Shown piece after piece: positions 55,066 to 64,000 of a stretch of 64,000 nt of DNA. Numbering within the stretch: the stretch's first letter is position 1; each line of letters begins with the position of its first letter. Where the stretch lies: positions 210,882 to 274,881 of the forward strand of contig JANFAH010000069.1 of the NCBI GenBank assembly GCA_024663395.1. The letters are read 5' to 3'. The notes under the pieces were generated by a model. The model had not been told where the DNA came from. It saw nothing but the letters and a program-made list of their open reading frames with translations, and searched no databases. A program made the translations under genes and the position numbers. This DNA comes from Pisolithus tinctorius (Eukaryota > Basidiomycota > Agaricomycetes > Boletales > Pisolithaceae).

Positions 55066-58000
55066 TCATGTGGGATGGCTGCTCGCCTTATAAAGCGGTA
55101 GTACATGAACGACAGGTTTTGCGATATAGTCAAGTTTGAACGGGGTCTTCGCAAAAGGTGCAAGGACGTTGGATGCATGAGTAACAACAGGTGCTTCGAC
55201 TTCGTCGTAGTACAAGCACCCAGCAAGTATGCTGAACTGGCGGTAAGGGTCCTGTTTTGCATCTGTGTCACTCAAAGGCGCGTAGCACGAGATAACCGCA
55301 AAGGCTGCGTCCTCTTCACCCTTCAAAACAAATAGCGCGAGTATCTGAGCAGCAATCTCCATGTTTCTGTGCGGCCCGGGGAGTTGAACCATGGCATGCG
55401 AGTTCCGTTGTGACTGAGCTGCAGGCTGGAATATCACTCCTCCCAGCTGCACTGTGTCACACCAGCGTATCACTATCAACGGCATCAGTCTTGAATTTTA
55501 AAGTTCACGTAAATTTACCTTCTTCTGATTGGGTGTGCGTGTATTCCATTGCCAGTGGTAGGAAAGTCTTGTGTACACGAGCCAGACGACCTCCCGTTCG
55601 CTGGTCTGTAAGAAGAATCTTCAATTCCGCAGAAGTTCCAGAAGCATGAGCATCATTCAGCCGAGTTCCACGAAGTTTGGACTTAAATGCCTGTTGGAAT
55701 GGGCTGCGAAGGTCCTTCATCTCTGCAGGTAGTCGCGGGCTATTCAACAGCAGTTGCAAGTTTGCTGCTCTGCACGCGTCATTGACAAATGTCAACTCCA
55801 GTTCACCTGAAGGATTCAAGGGGCATGACATGGTCAGTGATGAAACACGAGAATCTGAGATGGGTGCTCACCAAAGCGCATATTTGTCTTGGTCCTCTGA
55901 AGCGTGTAGTTAAAACGCTCGAAAGCCCAGGTTCTCCATGAATGTACTGGCCCCAGTCCAACCAACAGTCTATCGAAATGGAGGCAAGCATGGTGAACAG
56001 GTTGTATCTTGGCTTCCTTATACAAGTCCAAAACACCCGACAAGTAGCTCTTGAAGTGATACACGTAACGGCCTATTAGTTCCTGCGAAGTAGACCGCAA
56101 GTTAGCGATGTAAATTGCAGTCACAAGATGCATGTAATTGTTGAGAATCCCGTTGCCTTCCCTGCGAGTGACCCCAAATACGAATCAATGTAATGACGAG
56201 GTGAATCATACCAACTGAACGCCACTGGTCAGCTGAAAGCTTTCTCTTTTCGAAGCCCAGTGATGATGGAGCAGGGAAAATGGATGAAGGAAGAACTAGC
56301 CGCTTTTGATCCCTCCATACTTCTTCAAGAACAGCCCGACCAAGTACAACGGGAATTTCGCGATAGTCCACAGTGGTGTATTCAACTGGATGCTCCGGCA
56401 GGTTTCCTTGTGCGTCGGTAAGGCCATGTTCAATGCGCTGAGAATACTATTACATGTGCTCGAACGCCGAAGACAAGGTTCTCACCCATTTGCCAATTAG
56501 GTCAACTAGCGCCATCTTGGTGAGCTGTTTTCCATGTCTCTTCGGGTCAGGTATTGATATGCCCAACTCGCAACAGAGCGCTCGAAGTGTTGGAACCCGC
56601 ACACCATTGCCTATGCTCTTGACTGTCTTGGCAGTTTTCAGCCTAGATCTTGCATGTTCTAGCTCAGCTCAGTCGGCAGTCATCTTGTGGTCCGGGGTGT
56701 CGTACGGTCTTCCTGTTGTGTGCAAACTATCTCTGCATCATCCTCTGCCGCCTATGATTTCAGGGAAACCCGTATGAGAATGCCTAACTGCGTCCGATAC
56801 CGTAAACTCACCTGAAGTGACTGCAAGAACAACTTCGCCGTTTGTTGATTATCGTGGCTCTCCTGAAGCTAATAAAGTACTTTCCATCGGTTATGAAGAC
56901 GTAGCGAAATATGGTGACTTACCCAATCTAATAGCGCTCGTGTTAGCATCACTGATGTACCAGCCCTCCTCAGGTCAAACTCGCGACATAGATGCCACAG
57001 CACAGACCTACGGCATTTTTTGGAGAGAGATTCTATGCATGCATCGCCTGTAAGTGTCTGAAGTATGGCCTTGAGGCCTTTCGAAAGTTCTGCGGCAGTC
57101 GGCTTCGGAGGTGGTTTCTCAGTGGGGGAATTAGTGCCATCACCAGCTGGAGCTGTGGGACTCAGGCCCCATATGTATCGAACATGCTGTTGAATGGCAC
57201 GAAGGAAGAATGCATGCATGGAATCCAGTACTGTAAACCAAACAGGATCCCAGTAGGGCAGTCGAAGGAGCTGAGAATCGCACACCACAAGTCCTGGCAA
57301 TTCGCTCTCGCTGCTCGCTTGAAGTTGCTGAAAGCCACTCCTCTGCATGTTTGCGGTGCTTTTCGGCAGAGCGTATGGGCCAAGACTCCACGTCGAGATT
57401 CTCGATCATATCTGCAGGTAAATAGCAGAAGGAGCAGAACAACGTGGCTGCATGGCTGAGGAATCCCGCCACTTGACGTGCACCAAGAATGTCACATACT
57501 AGAGGGATCAGGGCAAGTAAAACAACCCTTCCGTGCCTATAGCGTGCCGTACGCGAAAAGAAGACACCAGGCTCCCAGAACTCCAGTAGTTCGTTTACAA
57601 GCGGGCGAAGGAAATTGTTGATCTGCTCGAGAGACGGCTTTTTCGGGCCGGGAATGACGCCACAGAGATACATATTCTCCGTGTTGTATCGGATGTCTGC
57701 GGGCAAGTTCAAGCATGCCATATAGATTCCAGTCACGGAAGATGTTCCTTTGGCAACCTTCATACCAAAAGGATTGAATCCATCAACAGCCAAAGAAAAA
57801 ACCAGGCGAAGCTTATCATCTTTGCGGAAAAAGGGCTTCCCGTCACAACCCTGCATATTCCGGATGAAGTTGGCATCGAAGATGTCAGCGAATCGCCCGT
57901 TGTTGAAGTCGCCACCTGAGAGGTTGGACAGTGGAGCTTCCAGCGCTGACTCCAGCTCAGGATAAGATAGAATCCTTCCTAACCACCCTTTCAGCTCCTG

Positions 58001-59355
58001 GTATGCAAACTTCCGCACCGGACGGATAACCTGATTCCCGCATATCGTCCTCTCTCGCTTCAACTTTGCAGAACAGGGATGGCTTGAAGGGAAATCGCGG
58101 AAAGTGCAGAAATCGGGGAAGTCAACGTCATCATAGAGTGCATAACAGGACGGACAGCAAACATAGAGTCGTAGGTGAGGGTCAAGATCGAAGTTGTTTA
58201 AGATAGTGCGGTAGTCTCTTGGGAATTTCAGCAAGGACCTTCTATCTTCGGGAGCTTGTACGTCGCTGATGACGTGGGACATCATAAAGCTCAGGCTGTC
58301 GGAGACGAACCTGCTTTGCACTTGGGATATTCCACAGAGGAGATTCAAGCAAAGAATCAAGAAACTACCGGCTACAGCAGTGGGGTGGGACACTCCAATA
58401 CTTCGAAAATAGACATCTTCCAAATATACTCAGAAAACATAGCAAAAAGTGGTATTTTACTTACCAGTGTTGACAAAAACATAGGACTCCTTGTTGGGCG
58501 AATTGCACGAACTCTGCTCAAGTTCCTCGCTCTGTTCATCACCGTCACCCTGTACGGCCCCCTCACACCGCCCCACACCTTGGATCTGTCCCAAGTTCGC
58601 AATGAGGTCCCTCCTCAGAAAACTGTTCCAAGCAGCCTGCCGTATGGCATCGACCCTGTGCAACTCATCTCTACCATAACCAAAAGCTGCAGGCGAGCGG
58701 CCTCCAGAGAGGGGAATTGCTCAAGACGTCGTAGACTGACCAGGACCGCGTACAGCGCACTCTCGTGAGCTAGTATGGCTACATTCTCGGGTGCAGTTGG
58801 GGAGAGTCGTCGATGACCCATGTTTGCGCCGGATGGGAGAGAAGAATAGAGTTGGTAAATGGCGCCAGGTTCTATGGGCCCACTCTCGGAGAAGATGAGA
58901 TTCAGGTCATATGAGAAAGACACGATCTGCTGGGTGACCACAGAACAGAGGTGCATGAGGTCGTGCAGCGCATTTTCCAGAGCGATGGTTTCATCCTTAA
59001 GGTGCAGCGGTGTGACGTGGTTGCGCTGGTCATCGAAGTCAGTCTCGAAGGTGGGTTGTTGATCCCTTCCATTTGATTCCGCATCCTTTGGATCACTGGA
59101 ACTCTCCGTGGCACTATGCTCGATGGTGAGGACCGCATCCGCCTGAAGTTCGGCAGCAGGACTCGCGAGGTACTGGGCAGATTTGTCGAGTTTACAGTGG
59201 CGTGCATACATCGCTTTGGGGATCAATCGGCCACGAACATACTTCAATTGAGATTCGCACCAGGTTGTGCTTGATCCACAGCCTACAACATTGCAGGTGC
59301 ATAACCGTGGGCGCTGGTGAGTCCTACCCCCCATGGTCGTTAAGAAAAAAGACAA
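55066..59355 (-). pseudogene. Tnp2-family (CACTA/En-Spm type) transposase gene with a probable frameshift
   Basis: The reading runs from 59355 or 59334 (MGGRTH) to 55066 through about ten exons. The N-terminus has a Cys-rich start CTCNVVGCG. The Tnp2 core shows CCPSCYALY, VRKFAYQELKGWLGRIL, VFSLAVDGFNPFG (catalytic-core Asp), NLPADIRYNTENM, GVIPGPKKPSLEQ, CSFCYLPADM, then LLRLPYWDPVWFTVLDSMH. Downstream are LTKMALVDLIGKW, KLSADQWRSVGMI, and a C-terminal part with IQPVHHACLHFDRL and WAFERFNYTLQ, the usual end of these proteins. Near 57.29 kb the frame breaks between ARTCGVR and SQLLRLPYWD with no intron-sized gap, so the enzyme is probably inactive unless this is a sequencing error. The family cuts and pastes CACTA DNA transposons. 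It occupies the whole 4.77-kb centre between the arms. Confidence 0.83.
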
Positions 59356-59563
59356 AGATCTACCGAAGATTATCCGGGACGATCCGGAAGGAAACTTCTT
59401 TTAGTTCGGTCCTCAAGAGATACTTATGTATAACCAGAAGAATGCTTGCAAGTTGCGCACCTCGAGCCGTTCGCACTAATCACAGCGTCGGGACAGAGCA
59501 CTATTAGTGCTTTGAGCTCATGAAGTTTTGTGTAAGAACAGTATTTAAGTTGTGAAAACTCCG

Positions 59564-59570
59564 GTATAAA
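59564..59570 (+). promoter_or_regulatory. TATA box at the inner boundary of the large inverted repeat, right
   Basis: TATAAAT on the plus strand, about 96 bases before the ATG of the tiny gene at 59666; mirror image of the box at 54790-54796. Confidence 0.5.
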
Positions 59571-59665
59571 TGCCCGGCATCTTGTCGACCGTATCGGACT
59601 ACGAGCTCCAACAAGTTGTGAATCATCGCGAGTAGTGCGCAGATCCGGAGTCGCCGAAAGCAGGA

Positions 59666-59980
59666 ATGTCTTTCGATTGGACTGTCGTCACGAGTATCAA
59701 TAATTACAAGCTAGGAGCGACGTCCCGTAGTAAATATCATTGTCAGGGCCCTTCGGCAGGTCAAGTATTAGAAGTTGACGATGCGCCATTGGCAGGTTAC
59801 ATGCTGCCAAAACGGGTGAGTGGTTATTCCTTGTCAACTGCTGAAAATCCGCACTTATGTATCTCGTCAGCCATAACAATAACACCCGCCGCGATCTCCA
59901 TGCATGCCTCAACATAGCTGACAGCGCCTTGCCCAAACATGTCCTTCATCACGATCATGAACATAAATCACAACAACTGA
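59666..59980 (+). CDS. Tiny TATA-led two-exon gene, right-arm copy
   Basis: Same structure as the left-arm copy: MSFDWTVVTS start, donor GTGAGT after MLPKR, acceptor near 59917, stop at 59978-59980. Exon 1 is identical between the arms. Confidence 0.4.
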
Positions 59981-60562
59981 AGAGAAAATACGTACGAGTC
60001 TCTCCCGCGAGATACCTTGCCAGCCTCCAGAGCCCGAAGCCTATCAGTATCATCAGTAGGGGATCACGATGGTGCGTGGCGATGCTCACATATTCTTTTT
60101 CTCTTCGTCCACGGCTTTTGCCAGTTCAAGGCAATCACGAACAAATCTAAGCTTGATCCCGTAACCAACGACCTCCTACAACAGGATTCAGCCGCGAAGG
60201 CACAAAGGCAACTATAGATGTAGCACACCGGCCGTACGCCATCTTGTATGGCCTTTCGAACGTCGGGACAGATGAACTCATTCTATAATCAGTGGTCAGT
60301 GGTCAGCAAACATCTCGAAGGTTTCTCATTGTTTCCTCACAGCATTTGCAAGGGGGTTGCCCTCTGCAGCACGAATGGGGGGCGGAAGGGCGGGGACACC
60401 AGCACGAGTACTGGCGACGTTGGGCAGACGAACTGGAGTTCTGGGTGTAGACGGCAGACTGGACAGGTCTAAGAAAGTTTGGTTAGGACCACGAGAACGC
60501 AGGTTATACGGTGCGTAGCGCCTGATGCCCTTGCGAGCCATACCGCGAGTGATAGGAGACAT
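59824..60562 (-). CDS. NLRSRG small gene, right-arm copy
   Basis: ATG at 60562 (MSPITRGMARKG), stop at 59824-59826. Exon structure is as in the left arm and no disabling change was seen. The TATA box lies at about 60,603-60,609 on the minus strand. The conserved coding frame and splice sites in both arms are equally well explained by recency. Confidence 0.65.
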
Positions 60563-60996
60563 TGTGTAGTAGAGACGGAGAAGAGTGGTGAGGGTGGGGT
60601 CCATTTATACGAAGTATGCTCACGTGCTCACCTTTGTTCATTGCAGAGAAAGAGTCTTTGTGCAGGTGAACTTCGGCTAGGCAAGATGCCATCGTGCCGA
60701 TGACCCAGAGCGGAGCCCAGTTGGGTACCACGCGTTCTTGATGGCGGTACTGGCACCGAAGCTGGTTGGCGGCGCAAGCCTATACTCTACGGGTAAAAAA
60801 CATGAGCTCTAGAGCTCACTTCGGTGCGGACGTTGTGATAGAGTTGCTTCCTCTCCGTCTTCTCGAAGAGGCAGAGCGTTTGTACAACGTCACTCTGTCG
60901 TCGTTCGGAATTCCTTATCCTAGAATAATGTAGTTGTAAGTAAAAACAACTCGAAATCGAACGAAAGTCGTCGAACTCAAAACACAGCTCGATGGG

Positions 60997-61293
60997 TTGC
61001 CGCACATCGTTTTGCCCGCCACCATGAATCTTCCTCGAGTTGCTTTGATTACCCGGATACGATGGCTTCGGAAGCAGAACCCGGTCGAAAAGAAAGAAAA
61101 CGGATACACATCATTGACATGTGGCATGTTTTCCTTTGACAACGTGCCTCTCAAAGGGACTTATTCAATTTTGTCGTTCATCGTCGTACATCATGGAAGA
61201 AATGTAACCGTAAGCTCAACGCCATGGAATCTAAATGAAATGTTGATCTCTCGAGCCCGACGAATCGATATATGTTGCTTCGACTCGATGTGA
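60997..61293 (+). CDS. 98-codon frame, right-arm copy, unknown
   Basis: Mirror copy of the 53071-53367 frame with one residue change (Ala for Thr at position 9). Confidence 0.35.
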   Translation: MPHIVLPATMNLPRVALITRIRWLRKQNPVEKKENGYTSLTCGMFSFDNVPLKGTYSILSFIVVHHGRNVTVSSTPWNLNEMLISRARRIDICCFDSM

Positions 61294-61634
61294 GCGTTGT
61301 GGCCCACGGCCGGACGCTTTATCGCTTTTTAATAACACGCGTCGGAGACCTCACGGTTGCAACTCGTCTGTTTCACGGATCGTCACGATGGCACAGCCGT
61401 AAACAAGGTACCTGCCGTCGGAGACAGTGCTATCTTCTAGTTCACAGTTTTACATTTCTCGCACAATACAATTCATTTAAGAGAAAAGGAAAAAAAGTTT
61501 CCACAGCACTAGCTGAATGTGTTGGCTGAAGGGACAGGCTATGACGACATTAGTATTTCAGGATCATGGAAATATGATCTACATGTGCATTGGCAGCGGC
61601 GCAAGAGTCGAAAGTTTATACCACCAGGTTCCAT

Positions 61635-64000
61635 TCAAGAGAACATGCGTCCGTGGACGACCCGACGGTCGGAAAGATTGTATTTCTCTGCGATTCTGTC
61701 GAGGCAACAGGTTCAGTCAGGTGCTCTGCACAATCAAGCGAGCGTACTTACTTCGCATGCTGCGATGGTATTGCGAGAGTATCAGATTGGTTTGTTGCCT
61801 GCAGTTGCTCCCTCACGAATGCGTTCTGAGCCCCATACCAGTTACGAGAGTAGAAATCAATAGGTAGCCCTTTCACTGGAGGTGCCTTGCTCTCATTTAA
61901 ACTAGCCGTCCTAAAGTGTGGCCAGGCACCAGCTGTTGTCTGCCATTTACCATTGTATCGGAGGCGCAGGTGGAGGGAATCCAGCATTCGTAGCCAAGCA
62001 GTGACTTGTTTAGAGCGCCAGTCCTTCTCCAGGATGTAGTACGTCGCCTCGCCCCGGTGACCTTCGTGGTCAGATTCATCAGAACTCATGCCATCTTGGC
62101 CAAGCGATTCCACTATAGCGACTGCACGATCTTTGATTTCCCCGTATTCATAGGCAGTCTGCAGACACGGCCGTAGAGCTTCAACAGTCTTAGATATGCG
62201 AAAACATGTGTAGGTAGTTAGTAGCTTACCTCGTGCTTTCTTTGACGACGACGATTTCGAGCTTTACGTTCCGTTTTATCCTCGTCATCCAGTTCTTTGA
62301 CCTTGTACCGCGTTCTTAATGTCATTACATGAGTCAACCACGCCTTCGCAACGTATTCCAGTGTATGGTTTTCTCCTTGGCGACCTCGGTGACGTTTCAG
62401 ATACTCTTGGGTGAAGACAAGCGCAGCAGATTTGTTCCACTCAGAGCGTGGCAAACCTTCCAGGTCTATGCGAAAATCTTCGACTGTGCAGCATGGCCCA
62501 CTCTTGGGATCCCATGCACTGATGTCCCTCCGACCGACGGACCGTGGCAGATCTTCGTGGTCTTCTATGCCCAAAAGCTCTTGCCCGAGCTCCCGAACAG
62601 ATTTCTAGACGCCGGAATTTGTCAGCGGTTCTGGGGTACATGTGTGTCTGGCTCGTCTACCTTGAATTCATTGTAACTTGGTGCTCGGGGTTTCGGGAGT
62701 TTCTTTATCTTCTTAGAGGTAGACTTACTCGTTTGTGATGGGCTTGTCCCGGCGCCATTCTCAGCGGATTGATTCGTCAGACCTGGAAGTGCCTTCTCTA
62801 ACGCGACGGCGACAGAAGACTCGACGATCTTCCCAAGTTCCTGCCAAATGTTTGCTCGAATCTTACTCTCGATGCTGTCCTGGAGGTCTTGTAACTCGCG
62901 TATCCTCGCAGGGCTGGTATTCTAAGTTTATTGATACGTGAGAATGACAGCAATTGGAACACAAGGTAACGAGCTACCATTGACTGTGGCTGGGGACGCT
63001 GATTGGTTTTGTCATTACACTCTGCCTGACAGCCTGTCTTTCGACCAGGAGTAGATCCTCCAGATGGTCGAGGAGGTGGTTGAGGAACCAGCGGAGGGGG
63101 CGTAAAAAAACTCCTCGAGAGGCTGAGAAAAAGTAAGAGGATCAGGGCCTGGAGCCTATGAGGGCTTGTAAGCCACAGATCGAGCGACCCACAGGCGAAA
63201 ACAAACTTTGGATTTCCCTTTCACACTAGCGACATCTTCAACTCGACCGCGTTTTGGTCTAACGGTGGCAACCTGCAAGGCCCATTAGCTATCGGTGTGT
63301 GGACTTAGACCAGTGCAAACCGTCATTGTATTGTTGACATCTCTTGCACGCGCATTTGGAGGGTCCCGCGTGAACGCCAACAGCCTACGAAGTAGTCCTT
63401 GTTCAGAAAGGCCAGAAACACCAAATTCGGTACGTACCTTATTTTTACTCTTCACAGCAAACTCTGATTGCTCCCCACCCTGTTCTGGCACACTTGATGT
63501 CTATGAAAAATCCGAATTCGGTATGGGATATCAATCTGCGCCCAAGATCCAAGCTTACTTCGACATCCATCAACTGAAAGGTATTTCCAAGCATATCGTC
63601 GTCACTCATACCACCATCGCCTTCCTCAGTAGTGTCTGAGTCCGAGTCCGAGTCTGAGCCCGAGCCCGAGCCCGAGTTTGAGTCCTTGACGGCTCCTGCG
63701 AGCACGGATTTAGAGGGTCCCGCGTGGACGTCAACAGCCTACGAAGCGATTCACGTCCAGAAACGCCAGAAATGCCAAACTCAGTACGTACCTTATTTTT
63801 CCCCTTCATAGCAATCAGATCTCCTACCCCCGAGTTTGAGTCCTTCACGACTCGTGCGAGCACGGATTTAGAGGGTCCCGTACGGACGTCAACAGCCTAC
63901 GAAAAGATTTACGTCCAGAAAGGGCAGAAACACCAAACGCAGTACGTGCCCTGTTTTTCCCCTTCACAGCGGTCAGATCTCCTGCTTCATAATGCTCCCC
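61635..64000 (-). CDS. GMSSDESD gene, right-arm copy, intact in the compared stretches, cut by the window edge
   Basis: The stop is at 61635-61637. Reading backwards from it: NLSDRRVVHGRMF; intron; the exon with SLGQDGMSSDESD and WRSKQVTAWLRML; intron; the 62574-62218 exon (GIEDHEDLPRSVGRRD, CCTVEDFRIDLEGLP, TLRTRYKVKELDDE, RNRRRQRKHE), open here but broken in the left arm; intron; SPARIRELQDLQDSIES and a Lys-rich KSTSKKIKKLPKP segment; then the duplicated acidic modules to the window end. The N-terminus (opening MARRKAKC in the other copy) lies outside. It is probably a nuclear acidic/basic protein; function unknown. Confidence 0.68.

Larger units (their letters stand above)
59563..64000 (-). 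repeat. Right arm of the large inverted repeat, running off the window
   Basis: Pairs with 50371-54797. It has about 11 bases more than the left arm over the same span, from small indels. It continues past the window end. The gene content mirrors the left arm in reverse. Confidence 0.95.

Overview
The window looks like nuclear DNA of a mushroom-forming basidiomycete (Agaricomycetes). Genes are intron-dense, with GT-AG introns of about 45-65 nt. The recognisable proteins (F-box, RING, WD40, JmjC, ATP-grasp, Tnp2-type transposase, copia remnant) fit that group, and there is no bacterial or viral gene organisation. The assignment is inference; nothing in the window fixes the species.

Layout. 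1-3.4 kb: a decayed, CpG-poor copia-type retrotransposon and anonymous relic DNA. 3.8-25.2 kb: a CpG-normal island of uncommon genes: a large unknown gene (3.8-8.0 kb), a JmjC-type oxygenase (8.3-10.9 kb), a 305-bp satellite array (10.9-14.25 kb), a gene joining a Cys/His cluster to an ATP-grasp-like domain (14.4-16.6 kb, minus), four members of an unrecognised family named here MSDYYW after its first residues (16.7-20.1 kb and 23.9-25.2 kb), a 153-bp satellite array (20.6-22.9 kb) and a small unknown spliced gene (22.9-23.8 kb). 25.3-29.4 kb: CpG-depleted relic DNA. 29.5-31.5 kb: a third satellite of about 307 bp in head-to-head inverted orientation. 33.0-33.4 kb: a small spliced gene.

34-64 kb is built from large duplications. 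A 1.44-kb inverted repeat (35,086-36,530 and 46,000-47,441) brackets about 9.5 kb with WD40, unknown, RING-finger and F-box genes. Outside its right arm lies a broken plasma-membrane H+-ATPase gene (47.4-48.5 kb). A second inverted repeat has arms of at least 4.4 kb (50,371-54,797 and 59,563-64,000, running off the window) around a 4.77-kb centre with a Tnp2/CACTA-type transposase gene. Each arm carries an acidic nuclear-type protein gene with the motif GMSSDESD, a small gene with the motif NLRSRG and a tiny TATA-driven gene. The left-arm GMSSDESD copy is frameshifted; the right-arm copy is intact in the stretches compared. A third, older NLRSRG copy lies at 33.95-34.9 kb.

How it fits together: methylation-type CpG loss appears confined to the relics, while the gene island and the palindrome keep CpG. 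Two of the three satellites share an exact 10-mer and its complement. The best candidate for something undescribed is the 3.8-25.2 kb island, chiefly the MSDYYW family with its conserved splice sites and motifs and the two flanking arrays. Exon limits are by eye and approximate unless stated. No tRNA, rRNA, CRISPR or telomeric repeat was recognised.
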